Assembly (NCBI RefSeq): GCF_003432115.1
Contig: NZ_QWDC01000001.1
Location: forward strand, 434,001 to 498,000
Direction: 5' to 3'
Length of the DNA: 64,000 nt
DNA from: Mucilaginibacter conchicola
GTDB lineage: Bacteria > Bacteroidota > Bacteroidia > Sphingobacteriales > Sphingobacteriaceae
The notes beneath the pieces were generated by a model that ran no database searches, was not told the origin of the DNA, and saw nothing but the letters and a program-made list of their open reading frames with translations. Below, piece by piece: positions 36,690-45,637 of the stretch (positions are counted from its first letter, which is position 1; every line of letters starts with the position of its first letter). The translations under genes were made by a program, and so were the position numbers.

Positions 36690-36838
36690 GAGTGATAGAT
36701 TGAATGAGCGAATGAGTGAATTACTTTAAGGCGTCAAAGTTAAGCAAAGTAAACAAATCCTGTTTACTTTACCTTATTGGGGTTATCCACTATAGAAAAC
36801 ATTCACTCCTTCCATCCTTCACTAATTCACTTATTAAA
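36690..36838. repeat. Degenerate inverted repeat between hemF and the MFS gene
   Basis: Left GAGTGATAGATTGAATGAGCGAATGAGTGAATTA and right ATTCACTCCTTCCATCCTTCACTAATTCACTTATTA share repeated GAGTGAAT / ATTCACT units that can pair. The unit spans most of the gap and overlaps the region upstream of the hemF start codon. Only short stretches of each arm are quoted by family; pairing is imperfect. Confidence 0.55.
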
Positions 36839-36841
36839 TAC

Positions 36842-38086
36842 CTAACTAACTCCCGCCTCTTCCTCAATATAATTCAGATCCTTACCAAAGGTTTCCTTCA
36901 GCTGACTTAGTGCAAACAGCGCAATTACTGTGAGAATCCCCATCATGATAAAGCCTGCATTTATTTGCCCGTAGCTTCCTTTAAAGGCATTAAAAGCAAG
37001 TGTTATGGGGATGAGTGAACCGCGGACAAAGTTGGGTACCGTGGTGGTAACCGTAGCGCGTATGTTGGTGCCAAATTGTTCTGCAGCAATGGTTACAAAC
37101 GTAGCCCAGTACCCTACTGAGCAGCCCATGAAAAAGCAAACCCAGATAAAACGCTCGTGTGTTATACCTTCTGATCTTAAGTAGATAATGGCAGCTACGG
37201 TTGATAATATATGAAATACCGCCATAGTGATCTTGCGCGATTTGATCAACTGAGCCAACAATCCCGCAAAAATATCGCCTATTGAAATACCGATGTAAGT
37301 ATAAAAAACGCCCTCACCAGCGCTTAACACATCTTTTGAATGAAGGGCTTTACCAAACTCGGGGCTAAAAGTTACCAGAACGCCTACCACATACCATAAA
37401 GGTGCGCCAATAAGGATGCAATAGATATATTTTTTAAAGCGCGCAAAGTTGGTGAACAGCATAAAGAAATTCCCTTTGGAAACTTTGCTCTCCTGCACAT
37501 CCTGGAACATGCCCGACTCAAACGTACCTATACGCATAAACAGTAACAGTATGCCCAAACCGCCGCCAACCATGTAAGCACTTTGCCAGCCATGTTTTGC
37601 AACGGCATAGGCAGCCGCAGCACCAAACAAACCGATAACTGCTACTATCATGGTGCCATATCCGCGCTTCTCTTTGCTTAAAGTTTCGGTAACGAGGGTT
37701 ATGCCTGCGCCAAGCTCTCCGGCTAAACCTATACCCGCTATAAAGCGAATAGCGGCATACATAGGCACATTAACTACAAAGGCATTGGCAAAATTAGCTA
37801 TCGAGTATAATAATATTGACCCGAACAAAACCTTAATGCGGCCCATTTTATCGCCCACAATGCCCCAGATAATACCGCCCAGCAACAAGCCGGCCATTTG
37901 CACATTAATAATCAATTGGCCCTTGGTGGTAATCTCGGCTTCGCTAAGGCCAAGGTCTGTTAAACTGGGTACGCGCACTATGGAAAATACCAGCAGATCA
38001 TATATATCAACAAAATACCCAAGTGATGCAACCAATACCAGGAACACGGCATTGCGGGTTAATTTAGATGGGGCAGCTTCTAACAT
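36842..38086 (-). CDS. MFS transporter (metabolite:H+ symporter type)
   Basis: The 414-residue protein has twelve predicted helices and MFS loop motifs such as GGIIWGIVGDKMGRIKVLFGS after helix 2 and GELGAGITLVTETLSKEKRGYG after helix 4. The closest style is the sialate/aromatic acid symporter branch (SP/ACS-like). The carried compound is unknown. It is alone on the minus strand upstream of hemF, which is also on the minus strand. Confidence 0.88.
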   Translation of the reverse strand: MLEAAPSKLTRNAVFLVLVASLGYFVDIYDLLVFSIVRVPSLTDLGLSEAEITTKGQLIINVQMAGLLLGGIIWGIVGDKMGRIKVLFGSILLYSIANFANAFVVNVPMYAAIRFIAGIGLAGELGAGITLVTETLSKEKRGYGTMIVAVIGLFGAAAAYAVAKHGWQSAYMVGGGLGILLLFMRIGTFESGMFQDVQESKVSKGNFFMLFTNFARFKKYIYCILIGAPLWYVVGVLVTFSPEFGKALHSKDVLSAGEGVFYTYIGISIGDIFAGLLAQLIKSRKITMAVFHILSTVAAIIYLRSEGITHERFIWVCFFMGCSVGYWATFVTIAAEQFGTNIRATVTTTVPNFVRGSLIPITLAFNAFKGSYGQINAGFIMMGILTVIALFALSQLKETFGKDLNYIEEEAGVS

Positions 38087-38148
38087 TTACTGTAATTAAT
38101 TGGTGTGCTAAGGTAATTATTGCAAACAACGGTGCAAACTTTTGTAAA

Positions 38149-38174
38149 TAAAAAACCCCTGTTGCCAGGGGTTA
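38149..38174 (-). terminator. Terminator for the cold-shock gene (minus strand)
   Basis: AACCCCTG / CAGGGGTT stem with a TTGC loop. On the minus strand it is followed by TTTTAT. Confidence 0.85.
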
Positions 38175-38199
38175 TATATCATTACGTTTGTGTACAAGA

Positions 38200-38397
38200 T
38201 CACACCTTTTTCACTTTTACAGCCTGCAGGCCTTTGCGGCCTTCTTCTTCCTCGTACTCTACATCGTCGTTATCTTTAATTGCGTTTACGCCACCTTGTA
38301 CATCTTTAAAATGCACAAAAAGGTCTTTGCCTTCTTCGGTTATGATAAATCCATAACCTTTTTGAGTGTTAAACCATTTTACTTTTCCAGTTTTCAT
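38200..38397 (-). CDS. cspA: Cold-shock domain protein, CspA family
   Basis: The 65-residue protein has both RNA-binding motifs, KGYGFI (RNP1) at about 14-19 and LFVHF (RNP2) near 27-31, and starts with TGKVKWFN, all standard for CspA-type RNA chaperones. The message has a leader of about 85 bases from the promoter box at 38488, as is common for cold-shock genes. Which member of the cold-shock family this is cannot be told. Confidence 0.95.
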   Translation of the reverse strand: MKTGKVKWFNTQKGYGFIITEEGKDLFVHFKDVQGGVNAIKDNDDVEYEEEEGRKGLQAVKVKKV

Positions 38398-38487
38398 AAT
38401 TCTTTTGATATTAATTGTGTAAGATTAGTAAGTATATCAAACTGAATAAGTAGCTTATTATCAATGTAGAAATACAACTATCTATAT

Positions 38488-38515
38488 CAAATATAACAAA
38501 ATATTAATATGCAAG
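38488..38515 (-). promoter_or_regulatory. Promoter of the cold-shock gene
   Basis: The minus strand has TATATTTG (plus-strand 38488-38495), matching TAnnTTTG, with CTTG at 38512-38515 16 bases upstream. It leaves a leader of about 85 bases before the ATG. Confidence 0.55.
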
Positions 38516-38544
38516 TAAATAATTATTTAACAGGAATATAACGC

Positions 38545-38580
38545 AAAAAAGCCGCCTGTTTATAGCAGGCGGCTTTTATA
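38545..38580 (-). terminator. Terminator for the PepSY-like gene
   Basis: AAGCCGCCTG / CAGGCGGCTT stem with a TTTATAG loop. On the minus strand it is followed by a run of T residues (TTTTTTGCG). Confidence 0.9.
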
Positions 38581-38596
38581 TATGCTGGGTTGAGAA

Positions 38597-39067
38597 TTAT
38601 TTAACTTTTTGGAAGTAGCTAACACCAGAACCCGGAACTACTTTTAACAATACCTCTTCGTTGTCGTTAGCAACATCAACAAAGTATACTAATGAATCAA
38701 CGTTCTCGTCGTTCTCTAATTTGATAACCTCTTTAGCGAAGTAACCTTGGTATTTGTTTGAGATCTCTTTTTGAGCTGATACCGGTAATGCGTTGTATTG
38801 TACTGTTTGAGTAGTACCCATTAACTCACCGCGTTGGTTATAGAAAGCTGATTTTTGTACACCATCGATAGTGAAAGTAGCTTTCTGGAATTTAGATGTT
38901 ACTTTCCAGGTTACATTTTCAGCACCGAAGAAATCGCTGTTGAATTTATTGATTGCTAAGTAAGTTACGTTAGCTGAATCATCGTTTACTTTAGGAGCTT
39001 TGTCGCCAGCAAAAACATTAACGCTTAATAATGCTGCAACTGCTGTAGTTATAAATATTTTTTTCAT
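38597..39067 (-). CDS. PepSY-like (BLIP-fold) secreted protein
   Basis: ATG at 39067 gives a signal peptide (LLSVNVFAG) and a 156-residue protein. A longer frame to 39121 runs through the promoter, so it is rejected. The mature part matches the PepSY-like beta-lactamase-inhibitor-like family common in Bacteroidota: FNSDFFGAENVTWKV, QKATFTIDGVQKSAFYNQRG and ALPVSAQKEISNKYQGYFA. It is exported, probably to the periplasm; ligand or partner is unknown. Confidence 0.87.
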   Translation of the reverse strand: MKKIFITTAVAALLSVNVFAGDKAPKVNDDSANVTYLAINKFNSDFFGAENVTWKVTSKFQKATFTIDGVQKSAFYNQRGELMGTTQTVQYNALPVSAQKEISNKYQGYFAKEVIKLENDENVDSLVYFVDVANDNEEVLLKVVPGSGVSYFQKVK

Positions 39068-39091
39068 GGCTGTCTTTTTTAATTTATGCAA

Positions 39092-39122
39092 CAAAAATAC
39101 ATCAGCTTTGAATATTGTCAAA
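39092..39122 (-). promoter_or_regulatory. Promoter of the PepSY-like gene
   Basis: The minus strand reads TTTG (plus 39119-39122), 19 bases, TATTTTTG (plus 39092-39099). Both boxes match the Bacteroidota consensus exactly. The message would begin about 20 bases before the ATG at 39067. Confidence 0.75.
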
Positions 39123-39195
39123 ATAATGCTTAATTTTTATGAAATTTTGATAATCATAGCGCCATAAAAACAAAAATGTCAAAATAACAGCCAAT

Positions 39196-39262
39196 ACTTA
39201 GTGTATTTTTTACAATATGTTAAAGATTTTTACAAATACTTATTGTAAAAAGTACACTAAGT
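39196..39262. repeat. 22-base inverted repeat upstream of the PepSY-like promoter
   Basis: ACTTAGTGTATTTTTTACAA and two more bases at 39196-39217 pair with the complement at 39241-39262 in 21 of 22 positions around a 23-base AT-rich centre. It lies between the SDR gene end (39321) and the PepSY-like promoter. It could be an operator, a weak terminator for the SDR gene, or a small mobile palindrome. Confidence 0.75.
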
Positions 39263-39320
39263 AAATTTCATGTAAACAAATCTGAATTTCGTGACACATT
39301 CATGACAAAAACCTTCATTT

Positions 39321-40127
39321 TTAGCCATTATCAGCAAAGCCGGGATATAAGGTCATCCCGCCATCAGCAAAAATTGTGGTACCGGTAATGTAATCAGCAT
39401 CATCAGATACCAGCCAGGCGGCAAGTTTACCAATGTCATCGGGCTTTCCGATACGGTTATAAGGGATAAGTGTTAAAAGTTTTTCCAAAGCCTCCGGCGT
39501 TTCCCAGGCTTCTTTGTTGATAGGTGTTTGAATAGCGCCCGGGCCAATGCCTGCAACCCTTATCTTTTGCGGGGCCAGTTCCTGCGCTATACTTTTCATA
39601 AACAGGCTGATACCGCCTTTACTGGCTGCATAATTAACATGGCCCGCCCAGGGGATAATTTCATGCACACTACTCATACAAATGATCTTTCCGGCGGCCC
39701 TGCTTATACCATCCCTTATCCCCTGTTGTATAAAGATCTTAGCCGCCTCGCGCGAGCAAAGAAACTGGCCCGTAAGATTAGTACCAATTACAGTGTTCCA
39801 TTCATCCAGTGTCATATCAACAAACTTTGCATCTTTTTGCAAACCGGCATTGTTTACGAGGATATCCAATGAACCAAAAACATTAAGGTGGTGCGCAAAC
39901 ATCCTTTGTACATCATGCTCCTTGCTTACATCGGCCTGGTATGCTATTGCTTCTCCCCCTTCGGCAACAATTTGGCTCACCACTTCATCTGCCGCGGTAT
40001 GGTTATGAAAGTAGTTTACAAGTACTTTTGCTCCTGCATTTGCCAGCGCTAATGCCACACCCTTGCCAATGCCGCTATCGGCACCGGTTACAATGGCCGA
40101 TTGTTTTTTAAGTTTTTGTGTTTCCAT
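39321..40127 (-). CDS. Short-chain dehydrogenase, glucose 1-dehydrogenase-like
   Basis: The 268-residue SDR has the cofactor motif TGADSGIGKGVA, NNAGLQ, and catalytic SSVHE serine followed by YAASKGG with Tyr-xxx-Lys. The C-terminus ADGGMTLYPGF is typical of the glucose 1-dehydrogenase-like group. Its real substrate is unknown. It stands alone, downstream of no near neighbour on the same strand. Confidence 0.88.
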   Translation of the reverse strand: METQKLKKQSAIVTGADSGIGKGVALALANAGAKVLVNYFHNHTAADEVVSQIVAEGGEAIAYQADVSKEHDVQRMFAHHLNVFGSLDILVNNAGLQKDAKFVDMTLDEWNTVIGTNLTGQFLCSREAAKIFIQQGIRDGISRAAGKIICMSSVHEIIPWAGHVNYAASKGGISLFMKSIAQELAPQKIRVAGIGPGAIQTPINKEAWETPEALEKLLTLIPYNRIGKPDDIGKLAAWLVSDDADYITGTTIFADGGMTLYPGFADNG

Positions 40128-40235
40128 GGTATGGGTTAAATGCGGGCTAATAGCCTATTGTTTTAAAAATTGAGAGAATACCATACAGAACTTTTTTGCT
40201 GCCGGTTAGTTTAATAAAGCAACATATCTAACCTT

Positions 40236-41138
40236 ATGAAAATAACTTACCTGCCAATTGCTCTTATCCTGATAATCTTACTAAGCAGCTGCGGCCCTCG
40301 GATTGATGGCAGCTCTGAAAAAGCATCTAAAGCCTCATACGAAAAAATGAAAGCGGGCTTAAGCGATGAAGACCAGTCTAAACTTGATCTGGCCATTCTT
40401 TATATCACTGGCTCTGCCATGTACGATAAGATGCATGATGTTAAAGAATACAAAGATTTATCGTTTGAGAAAATTGTTTTGAAGAAAATTGACGGTAAAA
40501 CCAAAGGTGGCATTTTTGACCTGGCCGAAGAATTTATGAAGCAGGATAAAGAGCGACAGATAAAATCGGCTCAGGATGAGATAACCGAACTCAATAAAAC
40601 TGCTGATAAAGAGCGTAAGGATTACGACGCAATCCGCCAAAAAACAGAGATGTTAAAGGGCAGCTTTGTAAAGATGACGCTGGAAAACGGCATGCCTATG
40701 ATTTATTGCCAGTTTAAGAATGTTACAGCCGATAAGATGTTTGATGCTTATTCACTCTCGCTGCTCATACGATCAATTGATAAAAACCATATTATATGGA
40801 ATAGTACAACTGTACGCTCAGGCGTGGGAACAATAAAGCCGGGCGATACATTTGACGAGAAAATGGATGTAAGCCAATACAGTATGGACAACGCGCCCGA
40901 AATAAACTGGAAAGCCATCAAATACCCGGTTACCGACCTTGCCAAATACAACCTTGAGGTAGAGGCCAAAACTACGTCCTTATTTGTTGATGATAAGGAA
41001 TACTCTTTAGACACGGTTAAATGGGACAGAGACAGCGAAATTAACTACCGTGCGAAGCTTAAGGAACTTAACGCAGATCTAAAAAAGGCTAAAAGCAAAC
41101 CCGATAATCTTGATGATGAATTAAAGCGCGGCGGTTAA
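40236..41138 (+). CDS. DUF6694-like lipoprotein
   Basis: The 300-residue protein has a lipobox ILLSSC with lipid cysteine C19. After about residue 110 there is a coiled coil (KSAQDEITELNKTADKERKD), then a beta-rich domain (MIYCQFKNVTADKMFDAYSLSL). A second charged helix ends the protein (KAKLKELNADLKKAKSKP). The N-terminal part (KASKASYEKMKAGLSDEDQ) resembles the DUF6694 lipoprotein family. Its function is unknown. Its stop abuts the convergent mqnA stop. Confidence 0.78.
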   Translation: MKITYLPIALILIILLSSCGPRIDGSSEKASKASYEKMKAGLSDEDQSKLDLAILYITGSAMYDKMHDVKEYKDLSFEKIVLKKIDGKTKGGIFDLAEEFMKQDKERQIKSAQDEITELNKTADKERKDYDAIRQKTEMLKGSFVKMTLENGMPMIYCQFKNVTADKMFDAYSLSLLIRSIDKNHIIWNSTTVRSGVGTIKPGDTFDEKMDVSQYSMDNAPEINWKAIKYPVTDLAKYNLEVEAKTTSLFVDDKEYSLDTVKWDRDSEINYRAKLKELNADLKKAKSKPDNLDDELKRGG

Positions 41139-41882
41139 TTACAACGCTTTAATATAATCCAGAAACAGGTATAACGCCTTGCGTTTTTCTTCGGTAAGAT
41201 TAAAATCCAGTTTATGCATCAGGTAATCTTCCATATCAAAATCGGCACGTTGCGGCAGCACTTTCAACAGGTCTGATCGGTGGGCCAAACCATGGCGAAG
41301 TGCCTGATCGAACTCTTTGGTAAAAGCTTCGGGGATAGGTTTGTTAGCTATCCAGGCAGCAAATACGAATGGCAGACCGGTGAACTTTTTCCACTCGCCC
41401 GATAGATCGTATACGTATTGATACTGCTCGGTTTTACCGAAAGTACGGTCGCCTATTTGTACAAAGGCTGTTTTAGGATCAGTTGATGAAGCATAGTCTG
41501 CAGCGCCGGTAACTAACTCAGGCGTAACCTTCCAAAAGTTTTTAAGCAACACCTTAGCCAGGTTGTTTGAGCTGCGCGATTCGGGGTCTAACTGTATCGT
41601 CGTAGCTTCTTCGATAGGGCAATTACTGAAGATAAAAACCGAATTAACCGGCCCTTCGGCACCTATGCAATAGTTAGAAATAATATGCCACTCGGGTAGA
41701 TTTAAAGTAGCTGCAACAGGTATTAAACCGATATCTACTTTGTTATCTATTAATTTCTGTGCACAATCTGAGGGCATATCCAAGCTCAGATCAATGTTTT
41801 CTTTTATTGCAGAATGTTGTAAGCCGTATAAAAAGGGTTTGGTGTTAGTATAACTAACAGCCGATATTTTGATCTTGTTCAC
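41139..41882 (-). CDS. mqnA: Chorismate dehydratase MqnA (GTG start)
   Basis: The 247-residue protein performs the first step of the futalosine route to menaquinone, making 3-enolpyruvyl-benzoate from chorismate. The family features are ISAVSYTNTKPFLYGL at the start, GLIPVAATLNLPEWHI and FVQIGDRTFGKTEQYQYVYDLSGEWKKFTGLPFVFAAW. The start codon is GTG at 41882; it gives the standard N-terminus. The other futalosine gene here is mqnE, with a histidine phosphatase gene between them on the same strand. Confidence 0.94.
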   Translation of the reverse strand: MNKIKISAVSYTNTKPFLYGLQHSAIKENIDLSLDMPSDCAQKLIDNKVDIGLIPVAATLNLPEWHIISNYCIGAEGPVNSVFIFSNCPIEEATTIQLDPESRSSNNLAKVLLKNFWKVTPELVTGAADYASSTDPKTAFVQIGDRTFGKTEQYQYVYDLSGEWKKFTGLPFVFAAWIANKPIPEAFTKEFDQALRHGLAHRSDLLKVLPQRADFDMEDYLMHKLDFNLTEEKRKALYLFLDYIKAL

Positions 41883-41895
41883 GTTGGTAGTTCTC

Positions 41896-42522
41896 TTAGT
41901 TCGATTTTAGATGGAGCGCGTTGTTTGCATCAACAATGGTAAACTTGCTGCCATCATAAGTAACTTTATAAAGCACCAGGTTTTGGTGCGGGAAGGTATC
42001 CATTTGCGTTAAAGGCTGCTCAGTTAGTATGCACATCAGCAGGCGCAAAGCACGGCCATGCATACATACCAAAACCGTTTTTTCTTCGGGATGACTCATG
42101 ATCACTTCCATCGCCTCGCGCTGGCGTATCTCCACTTCGTTAGGGCTCTCACCACCTTCAAATTTCGAATCAAGTTTGCCATCAAGCCAATCGCGCATCA
42201 GGTTTAGGAAAGCTCCTTTATTTTCAGGCGTAGACGGCTGCCCTTCTAAAACGCCCCAGGCTAACTCATCCAGCCCGCTCAATTTCTCGTACGGAATACC
42301 TTTATCAATAAACGGCTGGATGCTTTGCTGCGTGCGTTTAAGCTCAGATATGTAGATCTTATCAAAAGCAATATCTTTATAAGCCGCGTAAAACTGCTGC
42401 GCCTGTAACTGGCCTTCTTCATTCAGATCGGTATCGCGGCCGCGGCCCTGTACTATTCCTAATCTGTTCAGTTCGGTTTGCCCGTGGCGTACAATATAAA
42501 GTGTCTTTTGTATCATGTTCAT
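41896..42522 (-). CDS. Histidine phosphatase-family protein
   Basis: The 208-residue protein has the phosphohistidine motif IVRHGQTELNRLG at residues 10-22, FDKIYISELKRTQQS and the second histidine in CMHGRALRLLMCIL. It belongs to the phosphoglycerate-mutase-like phosphatase group. The substrate is not known. It lies between mqnE and mqnA (13 bases upstream of mqnA), so a role linked to menaquinone synthesis is possible but unproven. Confidence 0.9.
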   Translation of the reverse strand: MNMIQKTLYIVRHGQTELNRLGIVQGRGRDTDLNEEGQLQAQQFYAAYKDIAFDKIYISELKRTQQSIQPFIDKGIPYEKLSGLDELAWGVLEGQPSTPENKGAFLNLMRDWLDGKLDSKFEGGESPNEVEIRQREAMEVIMSHPEEKTVLVCMHGRALRLLMCILTEQPLTQMDTFPHQNLVLYKVTYDGSKFTIVDANNALHLKSN

Positions 42523-42529
42523 TCGTCAA

Positions 42530-42596
42530 TAGTTCATTGGTAACTCAACAGCTCAAACTTGTTTACTAATAAACTAATGAACCATTGAACCAATCA
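42530..42596. repeat. Degenerate repeat between mqnE and the phosphatase gene
   Basis: The gap holds GTTCATTGGTAACTCAAC and a partly complementary AATGAACCATTGAACC, resembling the GAACCATTGAACC-type dispersed repeats of Sphingobacteriaceae. It is too degenerate to draw exact arms. Confidence 0.45.
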
Positions 42597-42597
42597 A

Positions 42598-43791
42598 CTA
42601 ATTAATAACCGGTAGCTTGTAGTAATTCGGTTTTGCCGTTTCTTCAAACAGGTGGTCTTTGTAGTCGGTAACTACATTATATAATGTATCTCGTTCTATA
42701 GGGTGGCGACCAATATTTTTGATAAGCTCTACCAATTCCTGAGTGCTCATAGCCGGGGTTTGCTCTTCTGCACCAGCCATCGAGTAGATCTTGGTGGTAT
42801 CATCAAGTGTACCATCAATATCATCCACACCAAAGTTTAATGATAGCTGCGCCGTGGTGCGGCTTATCATAGCCCAATAAGCTTTTATATGGTCAAAGTT
42901 ATCCAGGTAGATACGGGCGATAGCATAGTTGCGCAGGTCTTCAATTACGGTAGACTCCGGCACATTGCTCATCTGGTTATCCTGGTTCCGGAACTTCAGC
43001 GGAATAAAAGTCTGGAAACCACCTGTACGGTCCTGTAATTGACGCAGGCGCTCCATGTGGTCAACACGGTGCCAGTATTTTTCAATATGGCCGTAAAGCA
43101 TGGTAGCGTTTGAGCGCATGCCCAATTTGTGCCATTCCTCATGGATATCCAGCCATTGGTCGCCGGTGCATTTATCTTTGGCGATAAGATCGCGCACCTC
43201 GGGATGGAAGATCTCCGCACCACCACCCGGTATTGATTCCAGGCCTGCATCCTTCATCATCTTCATACCGGTAGCATAATCTATCTTGGCTTTTTTGAAG
43301 ATGTAATGGTATTCAACTGGTGTTAAAGCCTTTACATGCAGGTCAGGCCTGTGTTGTTTGATACGGGTAAACAGTTCGCTGTAGAAAGGAACATCGTATT
43401 GCGGCAACACGCCACCAACAATATGGACTTCGGTAACCGGCTGGTCGTCGTATTTTTTAACAATGTCCAGCATCTCTTCCATCGTATACTCCCAGCCGTC
43501 AGAGCGCTGTTTCAATAAGCGCGAGTATGAACAAAACTTGCAGTCATAAACGCAAAGGTTTGTTGGCTCGATATGGAAATTACGATTAAAGTAGGTTTTA
43601 TCGCCGTGTTTTTGTTCGCGTATGTAGTTAGCCAGTACGCCCAGATAGCCCAATTCGGCTTTCTCGTAAAGCAGTACCCCTTCGTCGAAACTTATACGCT
43701 GGTGATGAAGTACCTTCTCGGCTATATCTTTAAGTTCGGGCAAAAGCTGAGGATCATTCATCAGCACCCGCAAATTCTCTGATACTTCCAT
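42598..43791 (-). CDS. mqnE: Aminofutalosine synthase MqnE
   Basis: The 397-residue radical SAM enzyme joins 3-enolpyruvyl-benzoate to SAM-derived adenosine in the futalosine menaquinone pathway. The iron-sulfur cluster motif is C80, C84 and C87 in NLCVYDCKFCSYSR. Later signatures include HIVGGVLPQYDVPFY, GGGAEIFHPEVR and AYWAMISRTTAQLSLNFG with DDIDGTL. ATG at 43791 is preferred over an in-frame TTG at 43812. These features fit MqnE better than MqnC, which closes dehypoxanthine futalosine. Confidence 0.93.
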   Translation of the reverse strand: MEVSENLRVLMNDPQLLPELKDIAEKVLHHQRISFDEGVLLYEKAELGYLGVLANYIREQKHGDKTYFNRNFHIEPTNLCVYDCKFCSYSRLLKQRSDGWEYTMEEMLDIVKKYDDQPVTEVHIVGGVLPQYDVPFYSELFTRIKQHRPDLHVKALTPVEYHYIFKKAKIDYATGMKMMKDAGLESIPGGGAEIFHPEVRDLIAKDKCTGDQWLDIHEEWHKLGMRSNATMLYGHIEKYWHRVDHMERLRQLQDRTGGFQTFIPLKFRNQDNQMSNVPESTVIEDLRNYAIARIYLDNFDHIKAYWAMISRTTAQLSLNFGVDDIDGTLDDTTKIYSMAGAEEQTPAMSTQELVELIKNIGRHPIERDTLYNVVTDYKDHLFEETAKPNYYKLPVIN

Positions 43792-43889
43792 GTGGGAAAA
43801 ATATTTGAGCAAATGTAGTAAAATACCACATTTTTAAAACGGATGTTGACAACCATCGCGTGTTTAAACACCGAAGTATGACAATGATG

Positions 43890-44399
43890 TTACAGAGCTT
43901 TGATGTCTTTTATGTGGATACCGTTAAAGCAATCGTCCTGGCAACCCTTGGGTACGTAGCCAACTGAGCTGATCAATCCCCTGTCATCAACACTGAAATA
44001 GATATCGTTTTTTTCTTTACTAACGTTGATCATACTTGGTGCTTCGGCGTATATCTGATCTAAGGTTATAGGTTTAGCCGCATAATCATCATGAGTACCT
44101 ATTTCAGCGCCGGTCTCCGTCCAGCTTTTTGTAACGATAAGGTTGGGAGAACTTTGCTCCTGATTTCCGGCTTTAAAGGCTCTTTCTATTACTTTACCAT
44201 TCTGCACAGTTATTGTTGTTTCAAGGAAACTTCCTGTCCAAGAGCCAAAGGGTACTGTATAAGAATAAGAGTTACTTACAGATGCTTTAAAAGATTGCCA
44301 TTTTTTGCGGCTCTCGTCAATCTTGGTTTGATTTTCATCCTTTTTACAGGCAACAAATAAAAGGCAGATAGTAAGGATGGCAAGTGATATGCGTTTCAT
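43890..44399 (-). CDS. DUF6174-like lipoprotein
   Basis: The 169-residue protein has a lipobox LLFVAC with lipid cysteine C18. The body (FKASVSNSYSYTVPFG, ETTITVQNGKVIERAFKAGN and VDDRGLISSVGYVPKGCQDD) resembles DUF6174, a beta-rich surface domain. Two further cysteines near the C-terminus (GCQDDC) might form a disulfide. Function unknown. Confidence 0.82.
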   Translation of the reverse strand: MKRISLAILTICLLFVACKKDENQTKIDESRKKWQSFKASVSNSYSYTVPFGSWTGSFLETTITVQNGKVIERAFKAGNQEQSSPNLIVTKSWTETGAEIGTHDDYAAKPITLDQIYAEAPSMINVSKEKNDIYFSVDDRGLISSVGYVPKGCQDDCFNGIHIKDIKAL

Positions 44400-44501
44400 T
44401 GTGTTTAAGGTTTGTGTTGACTATAATACGGCAATAATCTGCAAAACGCTACAGCATTCACAATTTTTCTTAGTTAATTTGGCAGCTTATCCATCGCAGC
44501 C

Positions 44502-45617
44502 ATGAAAATAGAAACCATTGCCATACACGCCGGAAACCACGTTGACCCACACACCAAAGCTGTTGTACAGCCCATTGTAATGGCCACCACTTTTGAGCGC
44601 GATGCCGATGGTGGGTATGCATCAGGCTACCAGTACAGCCGCTCGGCCAATCCCAACCGTGATGCATTAGAGAAGGTTTTGGCACAACTGGAAAATGGTG
44701 TGGAAGCAGCGGCTTTTTCATCTGGTAATGCGGCGGGTATGTCGGTATTTCAATCGCTTGCGCCTGGCACGCATGTTATTGCACCCGATGATATGTACCA
44801 TGGTTTACGCAACCAGGCAAAGCAACTATTTGCAGGTGTGTTGGAGTTTGATTTTATCGATGTAAATGATGAAGCAACGCTTCGCGCGCATATCAAACCT
44901 AACACGGGTATTATATGGGTGGAAACCCCTTCAAACCCGCTTCTTAAAATAACCGATATTAAAAAGGTGGTTGCCATAGCACGCGAACATAACATCAAAG
45001 TAGTATGCGATAACACTTTTGCTACACCGGTTTGCCAGCAACCGCTCTCGCTTGGTGCCGACCTGGTGATGTATTCTTCAACCAAATACTTTGGCGGGCA
45101 CAGCGATCTGATGGGTGGCGCACTCATCACCGCAGAAAAAAGCGACTGGTGGACAAAGATCCGCGCCGTACAAACCATGGGCGGTGCCGTGCCCTCTCCT
45201 ATGGATTGCTATTACCTGGTGCGCAGTATAAAAACTTTGCCGTACCGTGTAAAGGGACACGTACATAACGCGCTGCTGTTAGCTACCTTCCTGGAAAACC
45301 ATCCTGCGGTTGAGCAGGTAATGTACCCGGGCTCAGCCTCACACCCTCAGTATGAAGTGGCAAAAGAGCAGATGATATTGCCGGGGGCTATGATGTCGTT
45401 CACCCTTAAAGGCGGCCAAGAGAAAGCTAAAAAGGTAGTTAATGCCTTAAAAATATTTACACAGGCCACCAGCCTTGGCGGTGTTGAAAGTTTAATAGAA
45501 CACCGCGCTTCTGTTGAAGGGCCGGATACCAAAACGCCTTTTAATCTCCTTAGGGTATCGGTTGGTTTAGAGCATATCGATGACCTGATAGCCGATCTGG
45601 AGCAGGCGATGGCGTAA
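44502..45617 (+). CDS. Cystathionine gamma-synthase/lyase-type trans-sulfuration enzyme
   Basis: The 371-residue PLP enzyme of the Cys/Met metabolism family has YSRSANPNRDALEKVLAQLE, SSGNAAGMSVFQSL and the PLP lysine K195 in YSSTKYFGGHSD. It probably converts an O-acyl-homoserine and cysteine to cystathionine, or cleaves cystathionine; sequence alone does not settle the direction. It is smaller than the second family member at 46934 and separated from it by the IS200-like remnant. It may have been part of the same methionine region before insertion. Confidence 0.9.
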   Translation: MKIETIAIHAGNHVDPHTKAVVQPIVMATTFERDADGGYASGYQYSRSANPNRDALEKVLAQLENGVEAAAFSSGNAAGMSVFQSLAPGTHVIAPDDMYHGLRNQAKQLFAGVLEFDFIDVNDEATLRAHIKPNTGIIWVETPSNPLLKITDIKKVVAIAREHNIKVVCDNTFATPVCQQPLSLGADLVMYSSTKYFGGHSDLMGGALITAEKSDWWTKIRAVQTMGGAVPSPMDCYYLVRSIKTLPYRVKGHVHNALLLATFLENHPAVEQVMYPGSASHPQYEVAKEQMILPGAMMSFTLKGGQEKAKKVVNALKIFTQATSLGGVESLIEHRASVEGPDTKTPFNLLRVSVGLEHIDDLIADLEQAMA

Positions 45618-45637
45618 GCCACACTTGTTAACACAAG

